DNA of 64,000 nt from an uncultured Bacteroidia bacterium (GCA_902799345.1 CADBZW010000003.1:88300-152299), one strand, 5' to 3'. Positions 17,166-26,134 are shown, counted from the first letter of the stretch. The notes: a model not told the origin generated them from the letters alone. Program-made: numbers and translations.

Positions 17166-18362
17166 ATGGAAACGTTATTCAAAAAACACCAGATTCTGAT
17201 TTCACAGGTGAGCATGGACATCGTCCGAGAGACAATCAATACCATTTCGTGGGAGAAGCAATTGGTGGGCATTCGAGGTTCGCGAGGCGTAGGAAAAACT
17301 ACACTGATGCGACAGTATATCAAGAAAAACTATGGCATCAAACCTGGCGAGGCGCTTTATTGCGTATTGGACAGCCTCTATTTCAGCAACCACAGCCTGA
17401 TTCAGTTGGCCGAAACTTTCCACTTGATGGGCGGCAAGCACCTTTTCCTCGACGAGGTACACAAATATCCCACATGGAGCAAGGAAATCAAGGAAATCAT
17501 CGACCTCTATCCCGACATGAAAATCACCTTTTCGGGATCATCCCTTTTGCAGATTCTCAATGCCGATGCCGACCTCTCGCGCCGTGTGCTGAGTTACGAC
17601 ATGGCAGGACTGTCGTTTCGCGAGTTCCTCCATTTCTACAAAGGCATTCAATTCCCCGTGAAGAGTCTTGACGAGATTCTTTTTGACACCGACAACATCT
17701 GCATGGAAATCAACAAACTATGCCGACCACAACAGCTTTTTGAGCAATATCTTCGTGCGGGATACTATCCTTTTTATGACGGCAACGAGGAGGAATATTA
17801 CAGCCGAATTGAGAATGTCATCAATTTCATTATTGAGCAGGAAATGACACAATTTTGCGGGGTAGAATTTTCCAACACACGTAAAATCAAGGCTTTGTTG
17901 GTTTTCTTGGCAGAGAATGTTCCCTACGAAGTGAACATTGCCAAGCTGTCAACTTATTTGGAACTTAATAAGCAGACGGTGTTGTCCTACCTCGCGAATA
18001 TGGAACGCGCCGAACTTTTACATCTGCTTTATTCCGACAACAAGTCGGTGACGCGCCTACAAAAGCCCGACAAGATTTACCTGCACAACCCCAACATGTT
18101 CTATGCCCTCGGGCAACGCAATGAGATTGGAACCATCCGCGAATGTTTTGCAGTCAACCAACTCTCTGTGAAGCATACGGTGGAATACGGCAAGACCCAA
18201 GGCGATTTCCGTATTGACGGGCGCATTACGATGGAAGTGGGCGGACAAGACAAGACCTTCGACCAAATCGCGGACATCCCTGATTCCTACATTCTTGCCG
18301 ACATGTTGGAGCACCCTGTAGGAAAGAAATTGCCCTTGTGGATTGTAGGACTAACCTATTAA
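17166..18362 (+). CDS. AAA-family ATPase with DUF4143 domain
   Basis: A 398-residue protein. Walker A is GSRGVGKTT (38-46) and Walker B is LFLDE (93-97), followed by HKYPTWSKEIKEI and the sensor-like TFSGSSLLQI. The C-terminal half (AKLSTYLELNKQTVLSYLAN ... YLHNPNMFYALG ... DFRIDGRITMEVGGQDKTF) is DUF4143, a fold with nuclease-like features and a winged-helix segment. Such ATPases are abundant as single genes in Bacteroidota and other anaerobes; their role is not established. It has its own promoter with two palindromic sites, which suggests autoregulation. It is not obviously linked to the next genes. Confidence 0.88.
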   Translation: METLFKKHQILISQVSMDIVRETINTISWEKQLVGIRGSRGVGKTTLMRQYIKKNYGIKPGEALYCVLDSLYFSNHSLIQLAETFHLMGGKHLFLDEVHKYPTWSKEIKEIIDLYPDMKITFSGSSLLQILNADADLSRRVLSYDMAGLSFREFLHFYKGIQFPVKSLDEILFDTDNICMEINKLCRPQQLFEQYLRAGYYPFYDGNEEEYYSRIENVINFIIEQEMTQFCGVEFSNTRKIKALLVFLAENVPYEVNIAKLSTYLELNKQTVLSYLANMERAELLHLLYSDNKSVTRLQKPDKIYLHNPNMFYALGQRNEIGTIRECFAVNQLSVKHTVEYGKTQGDFRIDGRITMEVGGQDKTFDQIADIPDSYILADMLEHPVGKKLPLWIVGLTY

Positions 18363-18374
18363 GGTGCCCTAAAG

Positions 18375-18407
18375 TTTGTAGGTATTACACTGAATTTTGT
18401 ATTTTTG
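18375..18407 (+). promoter_or_regulatory. promoter of the flippase gene cluster
   Basis: TTTG (18375-18378), 21-nt spacer, TATTTTTG (18400-18407): a full Bacteroidota promoter. It lies over an in-frame TTG at 18405 and so rules that out as the flippase start. Confidence 0.7.
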
Positions 18408-18434
18408 CGTTCAATAAGAGTCAATGGAAGTCCC

Positions 18435-19730
18435 GTGTTCAAGAAAATCCTAAATACCTTTGGAACCAAGATACTGGCGGCAGTCCTCAACTTCGCCATT
18501 GCTATTATCATCTCCCAGACCTTGGGCGACACGGGTTCGGGAACGCAGTCGTTAGTGGTGGCCACCATCGCCTTCATCCTCATCTTCTCCGAAATCGTGT
18601 GCGGCGCCAGCATCATTTACCTTGCTCCTCGCCATTCGTTCAAGAAGATATTGGTCGCATCGGTGGTGTGGGCCGCATTGATTGCCGTGGTCATGGGCTT
18701 CGGTATCAGGCTGTTCTACCCCAAATTGGAGCCTGATTTGGTCGTCCACGTCGCCATTCTGTCGTTCATTTCCTCGCTCTCCAACATCAACTTCCGTTTC
18801 TTGGTCGGCAAGGAGGAAATACAAAAGGCCAACTATAACACGCTGCTTCAACCGGTTCTGCTAACCATCACTTTAGTAGTGTATTACATCGCGCTGAAAA
18901 AGACCGACATCTATGGTTATATCATCGGTCTCTATGCCGCCTACGGAGGGACGTTCCTGTTGGGAGTGTGGATGTTGCGAGAAGAATACGCCAATCTGCC
19001 CAACGACAAAGACAAAGAATACAAGCCCGTATTGAAAGACTTGTTCAAATACGGTTTCCTCAACCAGACAGGACATTTTGTGCAGTTCTTCAACCTTCGT
19101 CTAAGCTACTATTTATTAGATAATTACATCGGAAGAGGTCAAGTTGGGGTCTTTTCGCGCTCGGTCTCGTTGGCCGAAGCCATCTGGATTATCAGCAACA
19201 GCATTGCACTGGTGCAGTATGCCCGCATCGCCAATGCCGACGACCGTGAATACTCACAGAAACTCACCCTGGACTTGAGCAAAATCTGCCTCCTTATATC
19301 GGCAGTGGCTGTGGTGGTGCTATGCCTGCTGCCACCTCAGTTCTATGTCTTCGTCTTCGGCAAGGACTTCGGCGAGATGGCAAGACTTATCCGCATCCTG
19401 GCTCCAGGCATCCTGCTCTACTGCATTTTCCTCATCCTCGGACACTATTACTCGGGCATCGGACGTTATCAGATGAACACCTTCGCGGCGCTCTGCGGGC
19501 TGGTCGTCACCTTCGTCTGCGGCTTCACGCTGATACCCAAATATGGCGTCACAGGCGCAGCCATCACGTCGGCAGTGTCCTATGCGGTCAATGCGGTGTT
19601 CCTGTTTGTGTTCTTCGTCAAGGAGTCACACTTCAAGGGGAAAGACTTCATACTGACCAAGGGCGAGATACAGAACTACATCGCTGGTTTGAAACAACAA
19701 TTCTTGAAACAACCTACAGACAATGAATAA
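18435..19730 (+). CDS. polysaccharide flippase (Wzx/MATE-like oligosaccharide exporter)
   Basis: A polytopic membrane protein of about 431 residues with around 12 hydrophobic segments (for example ILAAVLNFAIAIIISQTLG, FILIFSEIVCGASIIYLA, VTFVCGFTLIPKYGVTGAAI). It matches the polysaccharide-biosynthesis (RfbX/Wzx) family, which flips lipid-linked oligosaccharides across the inner membrane. GTG 18435 (reading VFKKILNTFGTK) is preferred because the promoter covers the earlier TTG. The gene overlaps the following methyltransferase by 8 bp, and a GT4 glycosyltransferase is next, so the three look like a small surface-glycan cluster. Confidence 0.85.
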   Translation: MFKKILNTFGTKILAAVLNFAIAIIISQTLGDTGSGTQSLVVATIAFILIFSEIVCGASIIYLAPRHSFKKILVASVVWAALIAVVMGFGIRLFYPKLEPDLVVHVAILSFISSLSNINFRFLVGKEEIQKANYNTLLQPVLLTITLVVYYIALKKTDIYGYIIGLYAAYGGTFLLGVWMLREEYANLPNDKDKEYKPVLKDLFKYGFLNQTGHFVQFFNLRLSYYLLDNYIGRGQVGVFSRSVSLAEAIWIISNSIALVQYARIANADDREYSQKLTLDLSKICLLISAVAVVVLCLLPPQFYVFVFGKDFGEMARLIRILAPGILLYCIFLILGHYYSGIGRYQMNTFAALCGLVVTFVCGFTLIPKYGVTGAAITSAVSYAVNAVFLFVFFVKESHFKGKDFILTKGEIQNYIAGLKQQFLKQPTDNE

Positions 19731-20532
19731 ACTCCATAAACTCACCAAGGCCCTCGGGCGCGTCATTCGTCATCCTTATTTGCTCAACCTCGTCCTTCAA
19801 GACGAAGGCAGCAACAAGGAAGACGTCATCCGCAAATATGGCCTCGCCAACGGTCTGCCCGTCATCGAAATCAACGAACTGTTCCCCGACTTCCATGAAA
19901 TCGCGAAGCCATACGCCTATCTCTCGGGTGCCACCATGCCCATCGACATTGCCTTGCTGCGCGCCTTGGCGAAACGCTATGCAGTGAAGGACTACTTCGA
20001 AATCGGCACTTGGCGCGGAGAGAGCGTGGCCAATTTGGCTGATGTAGCCGAGCATTGCGTCACCTTCAACCTACCAAAAGAAGACATCGTCAAGCTGACC
20101 GACAACCAACTTTACGCCGATTTGCACAGCTTCTTCAGCAAGGATTTGGGCAATGTGGAACAACTCTACGGCGACTCCCAGACCTTCGACTTCGGTCCTC
20201 ACTTTGGCAAGTACGATATGGTCTTCGTCGATGGCGACCACCATTACGAGAGCGTGAAGAAGGACACCGAGACTGCCTTCAAACTATTGAAAGGCGAGCG
20301 CAGCATCATCGTGTGGCACGACTATGGTCTCGACCCCGAGACCATCCGTTGGGATGTGATGGGGGCTATCTTGGATGGTGCTCCTGCAGAGAAACGCAAG
20401 CATATCTATCATGTCTCCAACACGTTGTGCGCCGTCTACCTGCCTGAGGACTTCCCAACCCACAAACTTGTGCCTTATGAGACGCCTAAGAAATACTTTG
20501 AAATTGATATCAAAGCCCATACTATCAAGTGA
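19723..20532 (+). CDS. class I SAM-dependent methyltransferase
   Basis: A 269-residue protein of the Methyltransf_24-like group. Motif I is FEIGTWRGESVANLAD (near 91-106); a later acidic motif is YDMVFVDGDHHYESVKKDTE, and WHDYGLDPETIRW follows. Its ATG overlaps the flippase stop by 8 bp, showing translational coupling, so it may methylate a sugar of the glycan handled by that flippase. The actual substrate cannot be read from sequence. Length and motifs are normal. Confidence 0.8.
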   Translation: MNKLHKLTKALGRVIRHPYLLNLVLQDEGSNKEDVIRKYGLANGLPVIEINELFPDFHEIAKPYAYLSGATMPIDIALLRALAKRYAVKDYFEIGTWRGESVANLADVAEHCVTFNLPKEDIVKLTDNQLYADLHSFFSKDLGNVEQLYGDSQTFDFGPHFGKYDMVFVDGDHHYESVKKDTETAFKLLKGERSIIVWHDYGLDPETIRWDVMGAILDGAPAEKRKHIYHVSNTLCAVYLPEDFPTHKLVPYETPKKYFEIDIKAHTIK

Positions 20533-20544
20533 CGCTCTAGATTG

Positions 20545-20646
20545 CTTCGTCGTTCCTCCTCGCAAATCTCCGATTCGACGATGCGAAGCGAGTCAATGAC
20601 GCGAAGCGGCAACTGAACAACTGACAACTGAATAACTGAACAACTG
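20545..20646. repeat. intergenic repeats before GT4 gene
   Basis: 20545-20605 holds an AGATTGCTTCGTCGTTCC-type dispersed repeat. 20608-20646 is a run of CAACTGA-like units (CAACTGAACAACTGACAAC and onward) that abuts the GT4 start codon. The same unit in reverse complement (CAGTTGTTCAGTTG) occurs near 44325. Confidence 0.6.
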
Positions 20647-21786
20647 ATGAACATACTGCACCTGCTAAGTTGGTTTCCTCGCCCCGACGACCCCACCCTG
20701 GGCAACTTCTGCGTCCGCATGATCGACGCATTGCCCGAGGATTGCCATTCCGTCATTCTCTCCGTTTGTGACGGCAAGGACATGACGCAATCGTTCGAGG
20801 TCAAAGAGATTCCCGGGGCGCACCACACCCATGTGCAGATCTACATACGTCCACCAAAGGTCAACGCCATCCGCAAACTCAAGATGCTGCGGATGTACCA
20901 ATATGGCCTCAACTACATCAAAAAACACTTCTTCGAGCCTGACCTCATCCACTTGCATGTCACCTACCCATTAGGGCAAGTGGCCTTGCTTTGGAAGAAG
21001 CTTTTCGGCTACAAATACGTCCTTACTGAACACTGGACCATCTATCAGCCGCAAAACAAAGACGTTTTGGTCGGAAAGTTGAAGAAAAAGATCGTCAAGA
21101 TTGCCAATAATGCCGAACTTATCATGCCCGTCAGCCTGGATTTGCAGCGGTGCATGGAGGGACATGGGGTGAAGAACCGTTTCAAGGTGATTTACAATTT
21201 GGTGAATACGGATGTTTTCCGTTTGGGCGAAGCCCAAACGGAAAATAAAAAACACATTCTTCACATTTCCACCCTTCGCGACGAGGCCAAGAACTTCAGC
21301 GGCATTTTACGCACCATCGAAAGGCTTCGCCAACAACGAAACGACTTTGAACTGCACGTCATCCATGACTATGATGCGCCTGAATTCAAGGCTTTTGTCA
21401 AGGAACACAACCTTTCTGACTGCGTCATTTTCCATGGCAAAAAGACCTCTGCCGAGGTGGCACAAGCCTATCAAGACGCCGACTTCTTCGTCCTCTTCTC
21501 CAACTTCGAGAACCTGCCCTGCGTCATCGTGGAGGCCTTTGCCTCTGGTGTTCCCGTGCTTTCTACTGCCGTGGGTGGCATCGCTGAGATTGTCAACAAC
21601 GAGAGAGGCATCCTTATCCCACAGGGAGATGAAGATGCATTATTGAATGGCATGAATGCCATGCTCGACCACTGTCACGAATACGACCGCCCGGCGATTC
21701 GCGACTATGCCATCAAAACCTTCGCCGCCCAAAACATCGGACGGCAGATTTTCGAGGAATACAACAAAGTATTGGGGAAAGCTTAG
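20647..21786 (+). CDS. glycosyltransferase family 4
   Basis: A 379-residue GT-B enzyme, probably retaining and nucleotide-sugar dependent. The N-terminal domain holds LLSWFPRPDDPTLGNFC and HLHVTYPLGQVALLWKKLFG; the C-terminal domain holds HISTLRDEAKNFSGILRTI, a donor-binding ADFFVLFSNFENLPCVIVEA and ASGVPVLSTAVGGIAEIV with the GT4 glutamate region. With the upstream flippase and methyltransferase it suggests glycan assembly. Its 3' end overlaps convergent lpxA by 4 bp. Acceptor and donor sugar are unknown. Confidence 0.88.
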   Translation: MNILHLLSWFPRPDDPTLGNFCVRMIDALPEDCHSVILSVCDGKDMTQSFEVKEIPGAHHTHVQIYIRPPKVNAIRKLKMLRMYQYGLNYIKKHFFEPDLIHLHVTYPLGQVALLWKKLFGYKYVLTEHWTIYQPQNKDVLVGKLKKKIVKIANNAELIMPVSLDLQRCMEGHGVKNRFKVIYNLVNTDVFRLGEAQTENKKHILHISTLRDEAKNFSGILRTIERLRQQRNDFELHVIHDYDAPEFKAFVKEHNLSDCVIFHGKKTSAEVAQAYQDADFFVLFSNFENLPCVIVEAFASGVPVLSTAVGGIAEIVNNERGILIPQGDEDALLNGMNAMLDHCHEYDRPAIRDYAIKTFAAQNIGRQIFEEYNKVLGKA

Positions 21787-22574
21787 TCTTCGTTCCCGAC
21801 GGCGTTCTTCATGATGCCGATCTTGGAACTTTCAATGAATTCAAGGATGAAATCACGGTCTTCCGACTCGGGAAGATGCTCACGGATGTATTGCACCGAC
21901 TGGCTGACGTTCATGCCCACGCTATAGATCACACGATACACATCCTGGATGGCATTGATACGCTCGCGCGAGAAGCCACGACGCATCAGGCCGATGGAAT
22001 TAACGCCAGCATAACACACCGGATGACCCGTGCCCGTCTTGACAAACGGAGGGATGTCCTTGTTCACCATAGCACCACCGCAAATCATCACGTGTGCACC
22101 GATGCGGCAAAACTGACTCACCGCAGCCAGACCGCCAAAGATAGCCCAGTCGTCGACGGTGATATGACCGGCCAACGTGGCAGCATTGGCCATGATGACA
22201 TGGTCGCCGAGGTAGCAGTCGTGGGCCACATGAGTGAACGCCATCAGCAGGCAGTCCTTACCCACCACGGTCTTGCCCGAAGCCACCGTGCCTTTGTTGA
22301 CCGTCGCCGACTCGCGCACCACGGTGCCGTCGCCGATATAGCAATAGGTGGTCTCACCTTTGTATTTCAGGTCTTGCGGGATGGCCGAAATGACCGCACC
22401 TGGGAAAATCTTGCAGTTTTTGCCGATGCGGGCACCATCCATAATGACAGCATTGGGGCCAATCCAAGTGCCGCTACCAATCTCCACGTCTTCGCCAATC
22501 CAAGCGAACGCCTCAATCTTCACGTCTTCCGCGATGCGGGCGTTAGGGTGGATATAGGCTAAAGGCTGGTTCAT
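21783..22574 (-). CDS. lpxA: UDP-N-acetylglucosamine acyltransferase
   Basis: LpxA transfers a 3-hydroxyacyl chain from acyl-ACP to the 3-OH of UDP-GlcNAc, the first step of lipid A synthesis. The 263-residue protein is a left-handed beta-helix: hexapeptide repeats run from IHPNARIAEDVKIEAFAWIG to about residue 190. Diagnostic blocks include MAFTHVAHDCYLGDHVIMAN (catalytic His region), AATLAGHITVDDWAIFGGLA and GVNSIGLMRRGFSRERI. It follows lpxC by 2 bp in one operon, the usual Bacteroidota order except that no fabZ module lies between. Confidence 0.95.
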   Translation of the reverse strand: MNQPLAYIHPNARIAEDVKIEAFAWIGEDVEIGSGTWIGPNAVIMDGARIGKNCKIFPGAVISAIPQDLKYKGETTYCYIGDGTVVRESATVNKGTVASGKTVVGKDCLLMAFTHVAHDCYLGDHVIMANAATLAGHITVDDWAIFGGLAAVSQFCRIGAHVMICGGAMVNKDIPPFVKTGTGHPVCYAGVNSIGLMRRGFSRERINAIQDVYRVIYSVGMNVSQSVQYIREHLPESEDRDFILEFIESSKIGIMKNAVGNED

Positions 22575-22576
22575 AA

Positions 22577-23491
22577 TTAGTATAATAAGGTGTGCTTAAT
22601 CTTTCTTGCGAAAGCCGTGTTGGAGAAATGACCGGGCTTCACAGCCGTCACCTTGCCCTTGATGGGACGGCCGACCAAGGTGAGGTCGCCGATGACGTCC
22701 AGCAGCTTGTGACGGGCGGGCTCGTTGTCGAAATACAGTTCCACGTTGTTGAGGATACCACATTCCTTCACCGTGACTTTCGGCTTCTTGAAGAATGCGG
22801 CGATGTGGTCAAGCTCCTCGGCGGAGACGTTGCGGTTGACGAACACGATGGCGTTGGTCAAGTCGCCGCCTTTGATGAGGTTACGGCTGATGAGGGTCTC
22901 CAACTCATGCAGGAAAACGAAGGTACGACAAGGAGCAATCTCGTTTTCAAAGTCCTTGATATCATGCAACGAGGCATGTTGCTCGTCAAGCACGCGGGTG
23001 TTGTACTTCACCTTGACATCGATTTCAAACTTGTCGCAAGGCTCAATGCTCAGCTCAATGCCCAGAACCTCGTTCTTGTAGGAAATCGGCTCTTCGATGA
23101 CGAGATAGTTGCGAGGGGCGTTCTGCTCGACGATGCCAGCCTTGTGGATGGCCTCGACGAAAAACTTACCGCTGCCGTCCATGATGGGCGTTTCTTCCAC
23201 GTCGATGTCGATGAGCACATTGTCGATGCCCATGCCGCGCAACGAGGCCAAAACATGTTCAACAGTGTAAATCTTCACGCCACCCTTGCCGAGCGTCGTA
23301 CCACGAGCGGTGTCGATCACATTGTCGACATCGGCTTCGATGATAGGTTGGTTTTCAAGGTCAATTCTACGAAAACGAATTCCGGAATTTATGGGAGCCG
23401 GGTTGAAGGTAAGGGTGCCGCACTGACGCGTGTGGAGCCCTGCTCCTTTGACACTGACTCTATTTTTGAGCGTACGCTGTTTCTCTTGCAT
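22577..23491 (-). CDS. lpxC: UDP-3-O-acyl-N-acetylglucosamine deacetylase, unfused
   Basis: LpxC is the zinc deacetylase that commits UDP-3-O-acyl-GlcNAc to lipid A. From ATG 23491 the protein has 304 residues: QRTLKNRVSVKGAGLHT, FRRIDLENQP, metal-site TVEHVLASLRGMGIDN, PIMDGSGKFF, TFVFLHELE, IKGGDLTNAIVFV and ARHKLLDVIGDLTLVGRPIK with His and Asp ligands. In most Bacteroidota LpxC is fused to FabZ (about 460 residues); here it stops at KHTLLY with no dehydratase domain. The earlier in-frame TTG (23533) lies in the -7 element and is rejected. Confidence 0.95.
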   Translation of the reverse strand: MQEKQRTLKNRVSVKGAGLHTRQCGTLTFNPAPINSGIRFRRIDLENQPIIEADVDNVIDTARGTTLGKGGVKIYTVEHVLASLRGMGIDNVLIDIDVEETPIMDGSGKFFVEAIHKAGIVEQNAPRNYLVIEEPISYKNEVLGIELSIEPCDKFEIDVKVKYNTRVLDEQHASLHDIKDFENEIAPCRTFVFLHELETLISRNLIKGGDLTNAIVFVNRNVSAEELDHIAAFFKKPKVTVKECGILNNVELYFDNEPARHKLLDVIGDLTLVGRPIKGKVTAVKPGHFSNTAFARKIKHTLLY

Positions 23492-23530
23492 AGATAATAA
23501 GTTATGTGGAACCTGCCCACAAAAAACGGG

Positions 23531-23538
23531 CAAAAATA
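23531..23538 (-). promoter_or_regulatory. -7 promoter element of lpxC-lpxA
   Basis: TATTTTTG on the minus strand, 39 nt before the lpxC ATG. It is back to back with the plus-strand element at 23571-23578. Confidence 0.6.
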
Positions 23539-23570
23539 GGAAAATATTCTACATAAGCCAAAAAAAACCG

Positions 23571-23578
23571 TACCTTTG
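23571..23578 (+). promoter_or_regulatory. -7 promoter element of the DUF218 gene
   Basis: TACCTTTG fits TAnnTTTG. It overlaps the in-frame TTG at 23576, so the gene must start downstream, at ATG 23618. Confidence 0.6.
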
Positions 23579-23617
23579 AGAGCTTTTACGATAAGTTTTC
23601 AACATAAAGCACACAAA

Positions 23618-24304
23618 ATGAAGCGCTTAACAAAATCCATAATCATCACTTTTTTTGCCTTCGGCATCTTGTTTTTTACGATGCTGGTCTTGGCTTTCAC
23701 CTCCGCTCCGTTTTATATGCACTACCGCCTTGGTCAGGACCCCAATGACGATGTTGAGGTATCAAATCCCCAACTGGTGATGATGTTCGGCGGGGCCGGG
23801 ATGCCTTCCGAGGACAATCTGATGAGGCTTTACCACACTGCGGCTTTGGCACGGCATTTTGACGTTCCCGTCCTGTTGGTACACCCCGAAGACTCGCTCT
23901 GTCAAGCCGAGATGACTCGTCTATTGCGCCAGGGCGGCATCGACAGCATCCTCTACATGACCGAAGGCGCCAACACGCGCTCACAGGCGGTGGAGCTGAT
24001 GAACGCCTACCCAGAGCTATCCGAGAAAGAACTCATTGTCGTCACTTCGCCCGAGCATGTCAGACGAACGGTGAAATGTCTCAACAAAGTGGGATTCCAA
24101 AACGCCATCGGCAAAGCGGCCTACCCCGCCACCGTTGACTTCGACCTTTCGCTGAAAAAACAGAAACTCGGCGGAAACGAAGCCATTCCTTCCGTGGAAA
24201 GCGTCAAGATGCGGTACACCTTCTTCAATTACTTGAAATTGGAGATCACTTGTTTGAGGGAATACTGCGCTCTTGCGTATTATAAAATCAAAGGTTGGAT
24301 TTAA
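23618..24304 (+). CDS. DUF218 (SanA/YdcF-like) membrane-anchored protein
   Basis: A 228-residue protein with one N-terminal hydrophobic anchor (SIIITFFAFGILFFTMLVLA) followed by a DUF218 domain facing the periplasm: QLVMMFGGAGMPSEDNLMRL, VPVLLVHPED, TEGANTRSQAVELM and ELIVVTSPEHVRRTVKCLNK. SanA/YdcF relatives are linked to envelope integrity in Enterobacteria; the biochemical role is not settled. Start ATG 23618 is chosen because the longer frame begins inside the promoter. Flanking lpxC and lpxD fit an envelope role. Confidence 0.82.
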   Translation: MKRLTKSIIITFFAFGILFFTMLVLAFTSAPFYMHYRLGQDPNDDVEVSNPQLVMMFGGAGMPSEDNLMRLYHTAALARHFDVPVLLVHPEDSLCQAEMTRLLRQGGIDSILYMTEGANTRSQAVELMNAYPELSEKELIVVTSPEHVRRTVKCLNKVGFQNAIGKAAYPATVDFDLSLKKQKLGGNEAIPSVESVKMRYTFFNYLKLEITCLREYCALAYYKIKGWI

Positions 24305-24366
24305 TTCAATTGATAATTGATAATTGACAATTGACAATTGATTGTTAGGAGTCGGCTATTGTTCGG

Positions 24367-25407
24367 TTAGGAGTTTGATTTAAGGGCTTCTATCTCCTTT
24401 TTCAATTCCTCAATGGTGCGGGCCATTTCGTCGATATGGCGGAAACGGGCGTTGGCGACCAGATACTTACGCAAAGGCTGTATCGGCGTGCCCATAAAGG
24501 CTTGGTTTTCTTCCTTGATGCTGCCCATGATGCCACTCTGACCGCCAAACTGGGAGCCGTCGGCGATGGTGATATGCCCGACGAAGCCGGACTGTCCGCC
24601 CACCACGCAGTTCTTGCCGAGATGCGTCGAGCCGCTCACGCCCACTTGTGCCGCCAAAGCGGAGTTCTCGCCTATCTCCACATTGTGGGCCAGATGGATA
24701 AGATTATCCAGTTTCACGCCCTTGTGGACATGCGTCGAGCCCATCGTGGAGCGGTCGATGGTGGTATTGGCCCCGATTTCCACGTTGTCGTCGATGACCA
24801 CATTACCCACCTGGGGGATCTTCTCGTAATGGCCGTCGGGCTGAGGGGCGAAGCCAAAGCCGTCGGCACCGAGCACTGCTCCCGCATGGAGGATGCAGTT
24901 CTTGCCCACCACCGTGTTGCGATACAGCTTCACGCCCGGATACAGCACCGTGTTGTCGCCGATGACGCAGCCGTCGCCGACATACACCTGAGGATAGAGC
25001 TTCACGTTGTTGCCGATTTTAGCGTTCTCGCCGACAAAAACAAACTCTCCAAGATACAGATTCTCACCGCATTGTGCCGTGGAAGATACGAAAGCCAACG
25101 ACGAGACGCCCTGCTTGTTCTGCGTCATCTGGTCATAGAAAGCCAGCAGCTTAGCGAAACAAGCGTAGGCATCGGGCACACGAATCAAAGTGGCTTGGAT
25201 GGGTGCCGTCGCCACGAAGTCGTCGTTCACGATGACGATGCTCGACTGGGTTTCGTAGATATAATGTGTGTATTTCGGGTTTGCCAGGAAGCTAATCATG
25301 CCGGGGGCGCCTTCTTCGATTTTGGCCACGTTCCACACCTCGGCATTGGGGTTGCCTTCCACCTTGCCTTCAAGGATGGCGGCGATTTGGGTAGCGGTGA
25401 ATTTCAT
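24367..25407 (-). CDS. lpxD: UDP-3-O-acylglucosamine N-acyltransferase
   Basis: LpxD adds the second hydroxyacyl chain to UDP-3-O-acylglucosamine, the third step of lipid A synthesis. At 346 residues it has the usual N-terminal uridine-binding domain ([20 protein letters not shown]), a left-handed beta-helix of hexapeptide repeats ([20 protein letters not shown] and onward), the catalytic segment [20 protein letters not shown], and a C-terminal helix [16 protein letters not shown]. It stands alone on the minus strand, separated from lpxC by the DUF218 gene. Confidence 0.95.
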   Translation of the reverse strand: MKFTATQIAAILEGKVEGNPNAEVWNVAKIEEGAPGMISFLANPKYTHYIYETQSSIVIVNDDFVATAPIQATLIRVPDAYACFAKLLAFYDQMTQNKQGVSSLAFVSSTAQCGENLYLGEFVFVGENAKIGNNVKLYPQVYVGDGCVIGDNTVLYPGVKLYRNTVVGKNCILHAGAVLGADGFGFAPQPDGHYEKIPQVGNVVIDDNVEIGANTTIDRSTMGSTHVHKGVKLDNLIHLAHNVEIGENSALAAQVGVSGSTHLGKNCVVGGQSGFVGHITIADGSQFGGQSGIMGSIKEENQAFMGTPIQPLRKYLVANARFRHIDEMARTIEELKKEIEALKSNS

Positions 25408-25454
25408 TCGTTCAAGTTTTACTAGATAACGGCTAATAGTGCAGTTTATTTTTG

Positions 25455-25527
25455 ACTTCGAGACACGGGACTGCGGGACTTCGAGACGCCGTGTCCTTCA
25501 GTCTCGTAGTCTCGCGTCCCGTAGTCC
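25455..25527. repeat. CGGGACT/AGTCTCG intergenic repeat, copy 1
   Basis: Units such as CGAGACACGGGACTGCGGGA and AGTCTCGTAGTCTCGCGTCC form a degenerate inverted repeat between lpxD and the next minus-strand gene. Related copies are at 27440-27510 and 52797-52880. Confidence 0.55.
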
Positions 25528-26049
25528 TTACAGTAATCTTTCAAAATCGCGTTTCAAGACGGCGATGGATTGGTCGACCATTGGGTTGGGCAAGGCCACA
25601 AGACTCTGGGCGATGATGGAGGCGTCCTCTTCGTCTTTCAATTGTTCGAAAGTCTCGTTGATTTGGTTGACAAGTTCCTCCTTGGCGTTCATCACAGCGC
25701 TCCATGTAGTGCCTGCCACATACATCTGCTGCGCCAGGTTGTGTTCGAACTCCTCTCGGACGTTTTGGAGCAAGAGCAGATGCAAAGTACCTTTCTCCAT
25801 GCCAGGCGTATAGATGCGCTTCACCAATTGGGGCAGCTGCACGCGCTCGAGGTAAAGCAGGAAACGCTCGTAGGCCTGAATCCTCAGCGGCAGCACAATC
25901 TTCATGGCCTGCACCTTCAGCTCCCTTCTGCCGTTGTTACGGAGTTCGGTGTCCTTCATCTTTGTCAGGCGAAGCAAAATAATCAAGGCCGCGACCATCA
26001 GCAAAAGGCCCGCCGCCATCAATGCGATAATGATAATCGAGTTATTCAT
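25528..26049 (-). CDS. conserved-looking small membrane protein, function unknown
   Basis: A protein of 173 residues from ATG 26049 (MNNSIIIIALMAAG); the longer frame begins upstream of the predicted transcription start. One N-terminal transmembrane segment (IIIIALMAAGLLLMVAALII) precedes a helical cytoplasmic domain with QAYERFLLYLERVQLPQL, RIYTPGM and QNVREEFEHNLAQQMYV. It resembles an unnamed single-TM family seen in Bacteroidota, but I do not recognise a function. It has a full promoter directly upstream, on the minus strand, back to back with the aminotransferase promoter. Confidence 0.7.
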   Translation of the reverse strand: MNNSIIIIALMAAGLLLMVAALIILLRLTKMKDTELRNNGRRELKVQAMKIVLPLRIQAYERFLLYLERVQLPQLVKRIYTPGMEKGTLHLLLLQNVREEFEHNLAQQMYVAGTTWSAVMNAKEELVNQINETFEQLKDEEDASIIAQSLVALPNPMVDQSIAVLKRDFERLL

Positions 26050-26066
26050 TGTTGTGAATTTTGGCG

Positions 26067-26097
26067 CAAAGGTACGGTTTTTCATCAAATCATCAAA
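26067..26097 (-). promoter_or_regulatory. full promoter of the single-TM protein gene
   Basis: On the minus strand TTTG (26094-26097), a 19-nt spacer and TACCTTTG (26067-26074) form a consensus Bacteroidota promoter, 17 nt before ATG 26049. Confidence 0.75.
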
Positions 26098-26126
26098 TTT
26101 TCGGCCTCACCTATCGAAAAAAGGCC

Positions 26127-26134
26127 TACCTTTG
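26127..26134 (+). promoter_or_regulatory. -7 promoter element of the aminotransferase gene
   Basis: TACCTTTG, followed by a leader of about 90 nt that contains a GCAATGACG-type dispersed repeat (about 26140-26190). Confidence 0.5.

Noticed and set aside
23491-23533. Longer LpxC start at TTG 23533
   Set aside because: The codon overlaps the -7 element, so it would not be in the mRNA.
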